A stretch of 21,494 nt of DNA from UBA7328 sp002471345 (GCA_964011275.1 CAXGOB010000078.1:1-21494); one strand, 5' to 3'; numbered from the stretch's first letter, positions 1-7,156 are shown. Translations and numbers: made by a program. Notes: a model not told the origin generated them from the letters alone.

Positions 1-252
1 GGCAAATTCCATAAACTCTTCGTTCCTTGCCGCTTCTTCCATTATACTAGACGCATGATAAATCCGCGCAAGTTTATTGAAATCCTTCTTTGGAACTCCG
101 ACCTCGTCAAGCATCTTTTCAGCAATAGCCTTCTGGTGATCCTTTTCAGCCGCAATCCGTGTCATCGAATCAGACATTTCACGCAAAGCATTTTGAATGT
201 TCTTGCGATCTTTTTCTGTAATTATAGATGGTAAGCCACCGTTTATATCCAT
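1..252 (-). CDS. dsbA: DsbA-like dsDNA-binding protein (3' end outside window)
   Basis: 84 codons are visible; the C-terminus runs off the left edge. It starts at ATG 252 with GAGGA seven bases upstream, three bases after the previous stop. The N-terminus is charged and helical, followed by EVGVPKKDFNKLARIYH at about residues 53-69, which resembles the 'DELGV...F.KL..LYH' region I recall from T4 DsbA, a small double-stranded-DNA-binding protein linked to late promoters. That match is from memory, not from an alignment. The late-promoter octamers elsewhere in the window fit a T4-type late transcription apparatus. A gp33-like or unrelated helical protein remains possible. Confidence 0.5.
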   Translation of the reverse strand, partial: MDINGGLPSIITEKDRKNIQNALREMSDSMTRIAAEKDHQKAIAEKMLDEVGVPKKDFNKLARIYHASSIMEEAARNEEFMEFA

Positions 253-255
253 AAG

Positions 256-702
256 TTATTCCTCACTTTCAAGTTTAAATTGTCCATCTTTTATCTTAAA
301 CATTTTAATATCCCGAGCATTGCCAGAGAATCTAACGTATTCACGCCCACCGTCAATCATTTTGCCATCAATAAACAAACAGTCGTGATGACATTGACTA
401 TACCAAAAAGTACCATTATCATCCTGAATCATGGCAAAATCATGATCCTCTACTACATCAGCATTGGTAATATAGATATTCCCGTCTGCGTCTGCCGCTG
501 GATGGGGATTACGAAAGAGACCGAAGTATCTATTGCCAAATTCTGGGTGCGGTGTTTCCCTATAGAACACATCAGCCGGGCGATCTGACTGACGCAGGTC
601 AGTCGTACACACATAGGTAATTGAAACCCCATCCTTCTTTTCATAGTGTCGTATAGCCTTATCTACATCAAGTATATTTGCATGTCTTATATCAAAAGAC
701 AT
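256..702 (-). CDS. conserved phage hypothetical protein
   Basis: 148 aa. I chose ATG 702 (MSFDIRHANIL...) because AGGAGA lies seven bases upstream; the frame is open further upstream, but that would overlap the previous gene. No signal peptide or membrane segment. The middle and C-terminal part reads as beta strands with the blocks GNRYFGLFR, ITNADVVEDHDFAMIQDD, FWYSQCHHD and GKMIDGGREYVRF. I have the impression of a family common in marine T4-like phages. It contains Cys and His in 'QCHHDC', which could bind a metal, but no known site is recognisable. Function unknown. It lies in the operon led by the promoter at 3416-3443. Confidence 0.75.
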   Translation of the reverse strand: MSFDIRHANILDVDKAIRHYEKKDGVSITYVCTTDLRQSDRPADVFYRETPHPEFGNRYFGLFRNPHPAADADGNIYITNADVVEDHDFAMIQDDNGTFWYSQCHHDCLFIDGKMIDGGREYVRFSGNARDIKMFKIKDGQFKLESEE

Positions 703-712
703 AAACTTTCTC

Positions 713-1009
713 CTATAAAGTTGTTGGTGTTCTTCCTGCCAATCTGCACAGGTTCTCAATTAAAAGATTTGTAACTATCAATTCAGCATTATCATGATGC
801 AGATTATCTTCCTCAATAACAATTCCATGTTCTGAGACCTTTTCATCCTCTTTTAAAACTGCCACATCATATACAACTGTATTTGCAGCATCATCAAAAT
901 CTTCGGTAACGACCAACTGAAACGTTGGCCAATCCAAGACTACTTGCTGTCTATCATCTGTTTCGCTGATTGCTTTAAATGGTGCATATTCGATTAAATA
1001 ATTATACAT
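713..1009 (-). CDS. small acidic hypothetical protein
   Basis: 98 aa, starting at ATG 1009 with AGAGGG shortly upstream. The protein is acidic and begins MYNYLIEYAPFKAISETDD; alternating hydrophobic residues suggest a beta-rich fold (VVLDWPTFQLVVTEDF, VVYDVAVLKED). A helical tail ends in a CRLAGR segment. No recognised domain or catalytic motif. It sits between two other unknown genes of the same strand with short gaps, so it is probably co-transcribed with them. Function unknown. Confidence 0.7.
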   Translation of the reverse strand: MYNYLIEYAPFKAISETDDRQQVVLDWPTFQLVVTEDFDDAANTVVYDVAVLKEDEKVSEHGIVIEEDNLHHDNAELIVTNLLIENLCRLAGRTPTTL

Positions 1010-1023
1010 GTAACCCTCTTTTT

Positions 1024-1557
1024 TTAGTTATTTACCTCAAGTGGAGTACCATTTTGCGAGCAAGGAGTCAAAACAATTGGACAGTTGATTTCAATCCAAA
1101 AACCGTCCTCGGTATAATCAAGATCATACATCCCGTCCCAATTTGCATCCTCCCACCGTTCCTCTATTTCTTCCTGTAGTATGGTAACATCAATAGTATC
1201 TTTGCCTGGACCCCAGACATGAACTGACCAATCCTCACTACAGCCATCCCATGTTTCAATGAACTCGTGGTCATAGTCATCCATCTCGTGAAATGCTGTT
1301 TCCTCATCTTCGGAAGGCATTAATGATTCCTTGAGTTCCTCATATGTCCCGCCAAAATCTTCCAGATCCATACTATGGTTTTCGAGATATTCATCACATT
1401 CCTTGTTTGTTTCAGGAACACTAACTATCCATTTTCCATATCGCCAACAAGTTTCTCGTGTAGCATAGATGGCAGTTCCATCATCGGCCACTTTCCTGTA
1501 GCGGTCAAATTCGTAGACTGATTTTTTCCATTTAGGTTCAAGAATAAAATATTTCAT
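1024..1557 (-). CDS. acidic, Trp/Asp/Glu-rich hypothetical protein
   Basis: 177 aa, strongly acidic, with many tryptophans (for example TWDGCSEDWSVHVWGPG at about 104-120 and ERWEDANWDGMYDLDY further on). It starts at ATG 1557, in an ATGA overlap with the stop of the gene upstream, so translation is probably coupled. The beginning (MKYFILEPKWKKSVYEFDRY) resembles small beta-rich phage proteins. Strong acidity can indicate a DNA mimic, but there is no direct evidence here. No family recognised. Confidence 0.7.
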   Translation of the reverse strand: MKYFILEPKWKKSVYEFDRYRKVADDGTAIYATRETCWRYGKWIVSVPETNKECDEYLENHSMDLEDFGGTYEELKESLMPSEDEETAFHEMDDYDHEFIETWDGCSEDWSVHVWGPGKDTIDVTILQEEIEERWEDANWDGMYDLDYTEDGFWIEINCPIVLTPCSQNGTPLEVNN

Positions 1558-1763
1558 GAAAACATACCTTCATCCGAGGAACCAAGTTTAACCACTGCTG
1601 TTTCACCACCAGTTTTTGCAGAATACAATTCTGCAGCGGAAAGGCTATCAAATTCTCTACGAACAACAGTACGAGTTCTTAAAATCCCTTTGCGCTGAAT
1701 TTCCGTAACCCATACCCACCCAACATCTGGCTGGTATGATTTTATTCCATACTTATCACTCAT
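1554..1763 (-). CDS. small hypothetical protein
   Basis: 69 aa, basic in the middle (QRKGILRTRTVVRREF), with a conserved-looking GWVWVTEI strand at residues 15-22. It starts at ATG 1763, two bases after the stop of the AbrB-like gene, and its TGA overlaps the start of the next gene by 4 nt. No membrane segment or known domain. Function unknown. Confidence 0.65.
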   Translation of the reverse strand: MSDKYGIKSYQPDVGWVWVTEIQRKGILRTRTVVRREFDSLSAAELYSAKTGGETAVVKLGSSDEGMFS

Positions 1764-1765
1764 TG

Positions 1766-2005
1766 TTATACCTCAAAACCTGGGTTGTCAATAATTTTTT
1801 GAGCACGAGCCTTTTCATATTCATTGTTTGACTCATCTTTTTTACGAAAGGTTACACCATTGCCAGTGACCTCCCATTCAATAGTATCACCTTCAGCTAG
1901 ATTCAAAGCCTTGAGTATATCGTCAGGAATAGTGAAAAGGAGCTGATCTGGGTTCTCAGGGTCTTCCTGGAATAGGTCCTCAACTTTATATAATTGTGCC
2001 ATCAT
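1766..2005 (-). CDS. AbrB/SpoVT-like swapped-hairpin protein (antitoxin- or regulator-like)
   Basis: About 79 aa. I place the start at the ATG pair 2005/2002, which overlaps the TGA of the upstream gene; a more upstream ATG at 2014 is possible. The core LLFTIPDDILKALNLAEGD followed by TIEWEVTGNGVTFRKK matches the SpoVT-AbrB pattern: a strand, 'IP.dil..LnL.eGD', then a second hairpin. Members of this fold bind DNA as dimers and include MazE-type antitoxins and transition regulators. No toxin-like gene is recognisable beside it. The fold assignment rests on pattern only. Confidence 0.6.
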   Translation of the reverse strand: MMAQLYKVEDLFQEDPENPDQLLFTIPDDILKALNLAEGDTIEWEVTGNGVTFRKKDESNNEYEKARAQKIIDNPGFEV

Positions 2006-2220
2006 TCTGCCCATATATGAATGAATTTAGTGGGAAGAGTATCACAAGTATATTCGGTTCCATAATTAACTACCTTTACACATTCGCCAGTGGCATAGCT
2101 GAAATATACGTCTGGTAATGTTGTAGCAAATGCCATGGCGTACGCAATAAAAACAAATAACGACACGACAATCAGCACTGAAATTGCTGAATACAAATTA
2201 CTTCTATTAAGAAAGGTCAT
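2002..2220 (-). CDS. small membrane or secreted protein with Cys pair
   Basis: 72 aa. One strongly hydrophobic segment at about residues 10-33 (YSAISVLIVVSLFVFIAYAM) is followed by a periplasm-like domain containing LPDVYFSYATGECVKVVNYG and a second Cys (EYTCDTL). The segment could be a membrane anchor or an uncleaved signal. The 'P.VY.S..TGECVKV' block looks like a recurring phage family, from memory. It overlaps the next gene by a few bases and the previous gene by 14 nt. Function unknown; envelope location is inferred. Confidence 0.7.
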   Translation of the reverse strand: MTFLNRSNLYSAISVLIVVSLFVFIAYAMAFATTLPDVYFSYATGECVKVVNYGTEYTCDTLPTKFIHIWAE

Positions 2221-2473
2221 ATTTGCTATCCTCTGCTTTGAGCCAATTTTTAAATTGTTCCATTGCTTCTTCTTTATTTAAACCAAATCGACGACGTAAC
2301 AAACGAGCACCTTGGTACAAGTTATTTACATCATCATCCACTTTATCAGATAGATAGAACCGAAACTCCTTTATATCAAAGTCATCGATCCCATTATTGA
2401 CTCTGGTGAGCTCTGGCATTTCATAAAAAGGCTCTGCATCTACGGGGGTAAATCTAAAATCATTTATATTCAT
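2207..2473 (-). CDS. small hypothetical protein
   Basis: 88 aa, beginning MNINDFRFTPVDAEPFYEMP. The second half is helical and charged (ARLLRRRFGLNKEEAMEQFKNWL at about 58-80), with a possible small helix-turn-helix-like RRRFGLNKEEAM stretch. This is not strong enough to call DNA binding. It starts at ATG 2473, overlapping the upstream stop by 4 nt. Function unknown. Confidence 0.7.
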   Translation of the reverse strand: MNINDFRFTPVDAEPFYEMPELTRVNNGIDDFDIKEFRFYLSDKVDDDVNNLYQGARLLRRRFGLNKEEAMEQFKNWLKAEDSKYDLS

Positions 2474-3009
2474 ACTAACTCCATATCCTCAAAATGAACA
2501 ATATTCATCAGCCGCTTTACCAATTCACGACCGTAGTCTGTAAATAGGATGCCCTGATCGTACACCCACGCCTCAACACACTGTCCATGATAGAATGTTT
2601 CAGCTGTGGTCAACCAACGAAGAGCAGTTTTTTCATCAGCTGCTCCCGTGTCTATGGTCTTTTGGACCAATTCCTTAAACTCTGCAAGCGATTCTGCTTT
2701 CAATAGTTCTTCATATTTGATATGGGCTTCAGCGGCGGTGAAAAGACTATCCGCTTCAGCTTGAAGTTCTTCCATGGACATAGAGTCGAAGTCCATAAAA
2801 CGAGGGCGTACACCGTGCACGTCCTTATAGGTATCCCAGATTGAGGACTGCAGCTCGTGCCGCTTGAAATCCTCAACAGTATGAATATCCATGTTAGCCC
2901 AATGCTCTGGATCCGTGATGTAGAATCCAGTCCAACGACCTTCCTCTGCATCCATCCAGGCTTGTGCCTCGGCATTAAGTTCATTAAGATGATTGATAAG
3001 AGCAGACAT
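2470..3009 (-). CDS. conserved phage hypothetical protein (WDTYKDVHGVRPR family)
   Basis: 179 aa, mostly helical. The block LQSSIWDTYKDVHGVRPRF at about residues 53-71 is a motif I recognise from many phage proteins of unknown function. It is followed by MSMEELQAEADSLF and a long helical region. The C-terminal half contains WLTTAETFYHGQCVEAWVYDQGI. The start ATG 3009 overlaps the previous stop (TAATG). No enzymatic motif is visible. It is the second gene of the block behind the promoter at 3416-3443. Confidence 0.75.
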   Translation of the reverse strand: MSALINHLNELNAEAQAWMDAEEGRWTGFYITDPEHWANMDIHTVEDFKRHELQSSIWDTYKDVHGVRPRFMDFDSMSMEELQAEADSLFTAAEAHIKYEELLKAESLAEFKELVQKTIDTGAADEKTALRWLTTAETFYHGQCVEAWVYDQGILFTDYGRELVKRLMNIVHFEDMELV

Positions 3010-3383
3010 TATGCTACCTCCAGTTCACAGACTTCATTAAATCCAAAATTAGCAACAACCCAAAGAATGTTGTTCTCGTCAAGTACAAGATCACCAACTG
3101 AAATTGAATGCATACGATCCAACCGCTCAATATTTTCTTCAGGGCCCATGTTGCCGATATGAAATACATTTTCCAAATCAGAACCTGTAATGTTAGCAAC
3201 GTGGGTGTAATAACCTTTATCAAAAAATTCCTTGGCAAGAGCCTCGATTGTAGTACCGCGCATTTCAGCAAAATCAAGATCACGTTTTGCTGCAAACTTT
3301 GGCACAGCATTGAAGTCGCCAGTTTTGTTGATTAAATTGACTTCAGCTTCGGTAGTACGGATTTGGAAGATTTGATATTTCAT
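3009..3383 (-). CDS. hypothetical protein, first gene of an early block
   Basis: 124 aa. I chose ATG 3383 (MKYQIFQIRTTEAEV...) because AAAGGA precedes it by a good distance; an in-frame GTG at 3404 lacks an RBS. Predicted mixed alpha/beta, with EFFDKGYYTHVANI and a C-terminal beta part (LVLDENNILWVVANFGF, ending ELEVA) that could be a small barrel. No recognised domain. It is the first gene after the sigma70-type promoter at 3416-3443, so likely early. Confidence 0.75.
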   Translation of the reverse strand: MKYQIFQIRTTEAEVNLINKTGDFNAVPKFAAKRDLDFAEMRGTTIEALAKEFFDKGYYTHVANITGSDLENVFHIGNMGPEENIERLDRMHSISVGDLVLDENNILWVVANFGFNEVCELEVA

Positions 3384-3414
3384 AATGTATTCCTTTGTTT
3401 TCACCTTATAGTAT

Positions 3415-3463
3415 TAATATATACCATCTTGAGCAAATGTCAACCATTTATTTGCATTTATTT
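3415..3463 (-). repeat. 49-bp direct repeat carrying a promoter, copy A
   Basis: By eye, these 49 bases are identical to 11467-11515, in the same orientation. The repeat includes the AT-rich upstream tract, the -35, the whole spacer and the -10, so the conservation extends beyond the two hexamers. Confidence 0.85.
3416..3443 (-). promoter_or_regulatory. sigma70-type early promoter P1
   Basis: TTGACA at 3443-3438 and TATATT at 3421-3416 are separated by 16 bp. An A/T-rich tract and ATGG lie directly upstream of the -35, as in most of the other promoters in this window. It drives the ten-gene block from 3383 leftward. It is 49 bases identical, including flanks, to the promoter at 11468-11495. 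Confidence 0.85.
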
Positions 3464-3472
3464 CAAACTTTT

Positions 3473-3727
3473 TTAGACTGCCTTCCGAGAAAGGACAGCC
3501 TTTGCATCAAACACTGAATACCAGATCATCTTGCGATTGCCTTCTTCATCCAATTCCTTAGAGAAACGGAACAGAGAAGCAACAGCTTTGATGCCCTTCA
3601 TGTTCTTTCCAGGTACACCCATCTCACGAACAGCTTGTTTGAAGGTACAGACAGAGTCCACACCGACAGCTGCAAGGATAGCTGCGTTTTTGCCTGAGTA
3701 TGTGTAGCCAGTTACATGGTTTTTCAT
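3473..3727 (-). CDS. small basic phage protein of unknown function
   Basis: 84 aa, basic (several Lys and Arg). Core: GYTYSGKNAAILAAVGVDSV, then FKQAVREMGVPGKNMKGIKA and RKMIWYSVFDAKAVL. Starts at ATG 3727 with AAGGA eight bases upstream. It stands alone behind its own promoter (3759-3786) and is followed directly by the P1 cassette. A single-gene early unit and a basic charge would suit a host-takeover or nucleic-acid-binding role, but this is inference. Confidence 0.7.
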   Translation of the reverse strand: MKNHVTGYTYSGKNAAILAAVGVDSVCTFKQAVREMGVPGKNMKGIKAVASLFRFSKELDEEGNRKMIWYSVFDAKAVLSRKAV

Positions 3728-3758
3728 AATATAGTTCCTTTTTTCACCTTATATAACT

Positions 3759-3786
3759 ATATTATCATACTATGAGCATATGTCAA
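3759..3786 (-). promoter_or_regulatory. sigma70-type early promoter P2
   Basis: TTGACA at 3786-3781, 16-bp spacer, TAATAT at 3764-3759. It is preceded by an A-run and ATGG as in P1, and followed by the TATAAGGTG-like leader also seen after P1. It lies in the gap after the gene ending at 3822 and drives the gene starting at 3727. Confidence 0.8.
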
Positions 3787-3821
3787 CCATTTTTTTGTAA
3801 TTATTTTAAATTATTTTGTTA

Positions 3822-4382
3822 TTAATCCCAAAGTGCTTCGTAGTATTTTCCAAACAGTCTAAACCCGTTTGCCACACGTTCATGATACTTAGTGTATGCT
3901 TCTTTATCAAAACGACCACGACGACCACTTACCCATTCATAGAGTTCGTAGTCTTCAGTTTTACCATTCTCATCTGGAAACAATCGAAGTTGTGCTGGAC
4001 CAATGCCTTTGAATTCTATGTTGGTCATTTCATACTGAGGTTCTTCATCTTCGAAAAAGAAGTCTGGATCGTCTTCGAGCTTTGACTGAAATGCATAAAT
4101 CATTTCATTCATCACATAATCCCAACGCACAAAGAAGTGTGGGTCAGTCTCACCATCGACGTTGCAACGTTCGTCTTTCCAGCCTTCAGGCATACGAAGT
4201 TCTTTAGGCACGTCATCGTTATCAACAACAGGTGCGCCGTGTTTGGTTTCTTTGAGTTGCTTCAGCATGGGTAGAACGATTAACGCAAGAGTGTGATCCA
4301 TACTCCAAGTATCCCACTTGTCAATAGTAATCTGCACGTCTTTTGTTTCACGTTCTTCGTAGTCAGGTATATCTACTTTCAT
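3822..4382 (-). CDS. conserved T4-like phage protein of unknown function
   Basis: 186 aa. Distinctive blocks are IDKWDTWSMDHTLALIVLPM at about 20-39, VRWDYVMNEMIYAFQ at about 85-99, and a C-terminal NGFRLFGKYYEALWD. I recognise this combination from many marine T4-like phages, always without a known function. The start ATG 4382 overlaps the cupin stop (ATGA), so it is translationally coupled to the Kdo cassette. It is the last gene before the P2 region. A link to sugar metabolism is not shown by its sequence. Confidence 0.8.
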   Translation of the reverse strand: MKVDIPDYEERETKDVQITIDKWDTWSMDHTLALIVLPMLKQLKETKHGAPVVDNDDVPKELRMPEGWKDERCNVDGETDPHFFVRWDYVMNEMIYAFQSKLEDDPDFFFEDEEPQYEMTNIEFKGIGPAQLRLFPDENGKTEDYELYEWVSGRRGRFDKEAYTKYHERVANGFRLFGKYYEALWD

Positions 4383-4723
4383 ACTTCGGTCCCACTTGTA
4401 CGACGAACAATATCATCGTGGTTAAATTCAGCCCAGTATAGTTCAAATGCTACACCGTCTTCCAGTCCTTCAAACTGATGAATCTTACCTGGTTTAACTT
4501 GTGTAAAGTCTCCAGGATTAAGAATAGTTTCGTCAACTAATCCTTGATCATCTTGCCATACACGCACAAGCATCTGTCCTGACTCTACATAAAAGCCATT
4601 CCATTTATACCTATGCTCATGCTCTGAGCATTTATATCCTTGGAAATATTCGATACGGTGAAATTCTAATACGCCGTTAGCATGGATCAATTCTGTTTGG
4701 CCCCATATTTTACCAGCTTTCAT
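4379..4723 (-). CDS. cupin-fold protein in the Kdo cassette
   Basis: 114 aa, the length of a single-domain cupin. Cupin motif 1 is seen as SEHEHRYKWNGFYVESG (H35, H37, E47) and motif 2 as PGDFTQVKPGKIHQF (P78, G79, H82), so metal-binding residues are present. Small cupins include sugar-phosphate isomerases and nucleotide-sugar isomerases. The gene overlaps kdsB by 14 nt and the next gene by 4 nt, which ties it to the cassette. I infer a sugar-processing role, perhaps on the Kdo precursor or on an alternative nucleotide-sugar. The exact reaction cannot be read from the sequence. Confidence 0.75.
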   Translation of the reverse strand: MKAGKIWGQTELIHANGVLEFHRIEYFQGYKCSEHEHRYKWNGFYVESGQMLVRVWQDDQGLVDETILNPGDFTQVKPGKIHQFEGLEDGVAFELYWAEFNHDDIVRRTSGTEV

Positions 4724-5414
4724 TTTTTATCCCCTCTTTAACATTCCATATCTCTGCATCTTCAGGTGTGTTAATTTCTACCCCGTCAAAGTCTACCCTG
4801 CTACAGCCAATCTGCCATCCACTCTTTAACCAACGTATTTGTTCTAACTGTTCTATTTTTTCTTCTTGTGTAACCTCTAGGTTAGGATATGCTAATAATG
4901 CATGCCGCTTATATCCATACACACCTAGATGCCATTCACCATACCCTGTATTGCCTCTGCCAAACCACAATGCTTTATTTGGATATGCTCGTATCATTTT
5001 AACTGAGTTTGGATCATTCTGCATACAAGCAGGCATATCTGTGTACACTGTACTCACTGCAGAATTATATGATAGTTGCTCAATACACTTCTCAATCATC
5101 TCTTCTGTTACATCTGGCATATCGCCTTGGACATTTATAAACTGATCGTAAGAATTAAAGAAATCATTACCAATAGCATCAGCACATCGTTCGGTGCCAC
5201 TGTTAAAAGCCTTTTGGTCAATCCAACATATTTCCCAACCAAATATCCTGCCGATTCGCATATCATCTGTAAGTACGAACGTGTCGTATCCTGTTGCTTT
5301 ACATGTTTCATATACCCTCTCGATCATGGTTTTACCACCCAATTTGCAGAGCGGCTTGCCGGGGAAACGTGTACTGTTATATCTAGCGGGAATAAGAATA
5401 GCCGATGATGTCAC
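4710..5414 (-). CDS. kdsB: CMP-Kdo synthetase-like cytidylyltransferase
   Basis: 234 aa (KdsB is usually about 245-255). KdsB joins CTP and Kdo to make CMP-Kdo, the donor for lipopolysaccharide core assembly, in the cytoplasm. Visible motifs are ILIPARYNSTRFPGKPL at 6-22, GTER at 73-76, NVQGDMP at 94-100, HLGVYGYKR at 162-170, EQLEQIRWLKSG at 188-199 and INTPEDAE at 214-221. Two usually conserved positions differ: NVQGDEP is NVQGDMP, and the Asp of '(V)DTPEDLE' is Asn. The start is GTG 5414, with GAGGAGG seven bases upstream, inside the 3' end of kdsA (32-nt overlap). It might activate a related 3-deoxy sugar instead. Confidence 0.85.
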   Translation of the reverse strand: MTSSAILIPARYNSTRFPGKPLCKLGGKTMIERVYETCKATGYDTFVLTDDMRIGRIFGWEICWIDQKAFNSGTERCADAIGNDFFNSYDQFINVQGDMPDVTEEMIEKCIEQLSYNSAVSTVYTDMPACMQNDPNSVKMIRAYPNKALWFGRGNTGYGEWHLGVYGYKRHALLAYPNLEVTQEEKIEQLEQIRWLKSGWQIGCSRVDFDGVEINTPEDAEIWNVKEGIKNESW

Positions 5415-6156
5415 GTACTACCTCCTCAAAATTTTCTAGTTTAAGCATATTAGGACCATCACTTGGTGCTAAATCAGGTTCAGGATGGACTTCCAGGAAA
5501 AAAGATTTAATCCCAAGAGCAGCCCCGCTACGAGCCAACCCAGGCACGTAATCACGATTGCCACCTGAACTGTCACCTTGTCCGCCGGGTTTTTGGGCAG
5601 AGTGTGTACAATCGAAAACAATATCATGTTCAAAATTGTCGAGCATATACATAAGGCCAGTATAATCAACGATAAGATTGTTATAGCCAAAACTTGTTCC
5701 TCTCTCAGTTATCCAAACTTCCTTAGCATTTGTACATTTACTTATCACACCTTTCATATCCCAAGGTGCCATAAACTGTCCTTTTTTGATATTTACTATT
5801 TTACCTGAATTACATGCCGCTTGAATAAGATCAGTCTGTCTACACAAAAATGCAGGAATTTGGATTGCATCTACAGAATGAGTATATACATTCTTAATGT
5901 GGCCAATTTGTTCTACAGTATGTGCATCTGTTAATGTCTTTACACCCAGCTGTGCTTTAAGTGCAAGGAAGTCAGTGAGTGTTTTTTCCATGCCCACCCC
6001 ACGTTTACCCTGCATACTGCTACGGTTAGCTTTATCATAACTTGCTTTGAAGTAATATTCAATGCCATATTTGTCACAAACACGCTTACATTCTGTTGCG
6101 ATCTCTAAGCTTTGTGGGAAAGATTCATGTTGACATGGACCTGCAATAATTCTCAT
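5383..6156 (-). CDS. kdsA: 3-deoxy-D-manno-octulosonate 8-phosphate synthase, metal-dependent type
   Basis: 257 aa. KdsA condenses phosphoenolpyruvate with arabinose 5-phosphate to Kdo 8-phosphate, the first committed step of Kdo synthesis. Start ATG 6156 has GAGGAGA upstream. Motifs include AGPCQHES at 5-12, FKASYDKANRSS at 36-47, IQIPAFLCRQTDL at 98-110, KKGQFMAPWDM at 124-134, RGTSFGYNNL at 152-161, and PGGQGDSSGGNR at 190-201. The metal ligands of the Aquifex-type enzyme are present as C8, H185, E222 and D233. Metal-independent enzymes such as that of E. coli have Asn in place of this Cys. It overlaps the BPSL0761-like gene by 32 nt. No kdsC or kdsD is in the window. Confidence 0.93.
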   Translation of the reverse strand: MRIIAGPCQHESFPQSLEIATECKRVCDKYGIEYYFKASYDKANRSSMQGKRGVGMEKTLTDFLALKAQLGVKTLTDAHTVEQIGHIKNVYTHSVDAIQIPAFLCRQTDLIQAACNSGKIVNIKKGQFMAPWDMKGVISKCTNAKEVWITERGTSFGYNNLIVDYTGLMYMLDNFEHDIVFDCTHSAQKPGGQGDSSGGNRDYVPGLARSGAALGIKSFFLEVHPEPDLAPSDGPNMLKLENFEEVVRDIIGYSYSR

Positions 6157-6343
6157 AATCTTTCTCCTCAAAACTTTCTTTTATGTTCGCCATATTATAG
6201 CAAGAAGGATAATGTCTCAAACATCTAGCTGCACGCTTGCGTATATCCTTCGGAACCCGTGGTGTCTTCTTCGGGTCTAAAAGATCTATAAGAAATGCTT
6301 CAGTATTTAGAACGGCATTCGTTCTTTCTATAGGTAATGTCAT
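6125..6343 (-). CDS. BPSL0761-like small protein
   Basis: 72 aa. The pattern TLPIERTNAVLNTEAFLIDLLDP followed by KKTPRVPKDIRKRAARCLRHYP matches the BPSL0761 family, a small protein of unknown function found in bacteria and phages. It starts at ATG 6343. Its 3' end overlaps kdsA and supplies the kdsA ribosome-binding site, so the two are probably coupled. Rich in Arg and Lys in the middle, but function unknown. Confidence 0.75.
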   Translation of the reverse strand: MTLPIERTNAVLNTEAFLIDLLDPKKTPRVPKDIRKRAARCLRHYPSCYNMANIKESFEEKDYENYCRSMST

Positions 6344-6354
6344 AAATCCTCTAA

Positions 6355-6642
6355 TTAAATAGATAAATCAAGTTGCCGTGGATCAGTTGTCTTCACGGAC
6401 ACATCCTCTGGCAACGGTAATGTGGAAATAGTATCGTGGTAATCCCCATCACGTCCATAGGAACGAGTTGCGGTTTCCTTAACCATTATTCCATCTATAT
6501 AGCGATATGTGATAATCTCTCTGCGAACCACCCCAGTGGTGTGAGAATCAAATGCTGCTTTAAAAGGGCCGTCCATATTTTCCTCCTTTTGACGATCTTC
6601 TCTAATACGCCTAAGCATATAATTATGATATGATTCTTGCAT
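6355..6642 (-). CDS. hypothetical protein
   Basis: 95 aa from ATG 6642 (a GTG directly before it at 6645 is the alternative); AAAGG lies eight bases upstream. The N-terminus is charged and helical (SYHNYMLRRIREDRQKEE), then a beta-rich middle (RREIITYRYIDGIMVKET), and a tail LPLPEDVSVKTTDPRQLDLSI. It overlaps the previous stop by a base. Function unknown. Confidence 0.65.
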   Translation of the reverse strand: MQESYHNYMLRRIREDRQKEENMDGPFKAAFDSHTTGVVRREIITYRYIDGIMVKETATRSYGRDGDYHDTISTLPLPEDVSVKTTDPRQLDLSI

Positions 6643-6887
6643 CACGTACCTTTAAATCTATGATTTAATTCCATGGCAAAACTTTGACTTTGAAGCTGAT
6701 CCTCAAAGTAAAATGTATGTGCGTAAACATCAGTCCATTGAACTATATGCCAACTCTGCTTATCAAGGTGTCGTTTACACCAGGCTTTAGCCCGGTCCGC
6801 AAGATCACTATGAACGGATACCCTCCAGTTTGCACCAGAGGCCATCCATCTATTTTTATATTCAGAAATTTCAAGTGGTGTCATCAT
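6642..6887 (-). CDS. conserved small phage protein
   Basis: 81 aa. The sequence begins MMTPLEISEYKNRWMASG, with WTDVYAHTFYFED at about 51-63. This combination recurs in tailed phages in my memory, with no known role. Trp- and His-rich. TAATGATG places its start on the stop of the upstream gene. Function unknown. Confidence 0.75.
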   Translation of the reverse strand: MMTPLEISEYKNRWMASGANWRVSVHSDLADRAKAWCKRHLDKQSWHIVQWTDVYAHTFYFEDQLQSQSFAMELNHRFKGT

Positions 6888-7156
6888 TATATTGCGATTC
6901 CTGGTTCCTTCATTTGAAAATCAATCTTGATTTTATTTAAAATAGTTTCCAATTCATTCTCATTAACACAACCAACACCTACTACGGGCATTGGTCTTCC
7001 AAACTCTGTTAACAATTTATAAACATATTTCTGTACATCTTCTTTATCCTTAGCGGATGTAAGACATTCCTGTTTGCTTTCAAATGTAGGATCTGTAAAC
7101 ACATAAAGTGGATATTCTTCCCACGATGCAAACAATATTATTAAAAACCATGTCAT
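6887..7156 (-). CDS. small membrane-anchored or secreted protein
   Basis: 89 aa with a short hydrophobic N-terminus (MTWFLIILFASW) followed by a soluble domain with two cysteines (KQECLTS and GVGCVNEN), consistent with export and a possible disulfide. No lipobox is seen. 'F.S...C......' spacing resembles small periplasmic phage proteins. It overlaps the coiled-coil gene by 4 nt (ATGA). Location and function are inferred. Confidence 0.65.
   Translation of the reverse strand: MTWFLIILFASWEEYPLYVFTDPTFESKQECLTSAKDKEDVQKYVYKLLTEFGRPMPVVGVGCVNENELETILNKIKIDFQMKEPGIAI

Noticed and set aside
1765..1791. TTGACA and TATAAC pair near the AbrB-like gene end
   Set aside because: The spacer is only 15 bp and the cassette upstream element is missing.
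5469..5690. 73-aa hydrophobic minus-strand ORF inside kdsA
   Set aside because: It lies wholly inside the strongly conserved kdsA frame; its hydrophobicity comes from reading the same bases in another frame.
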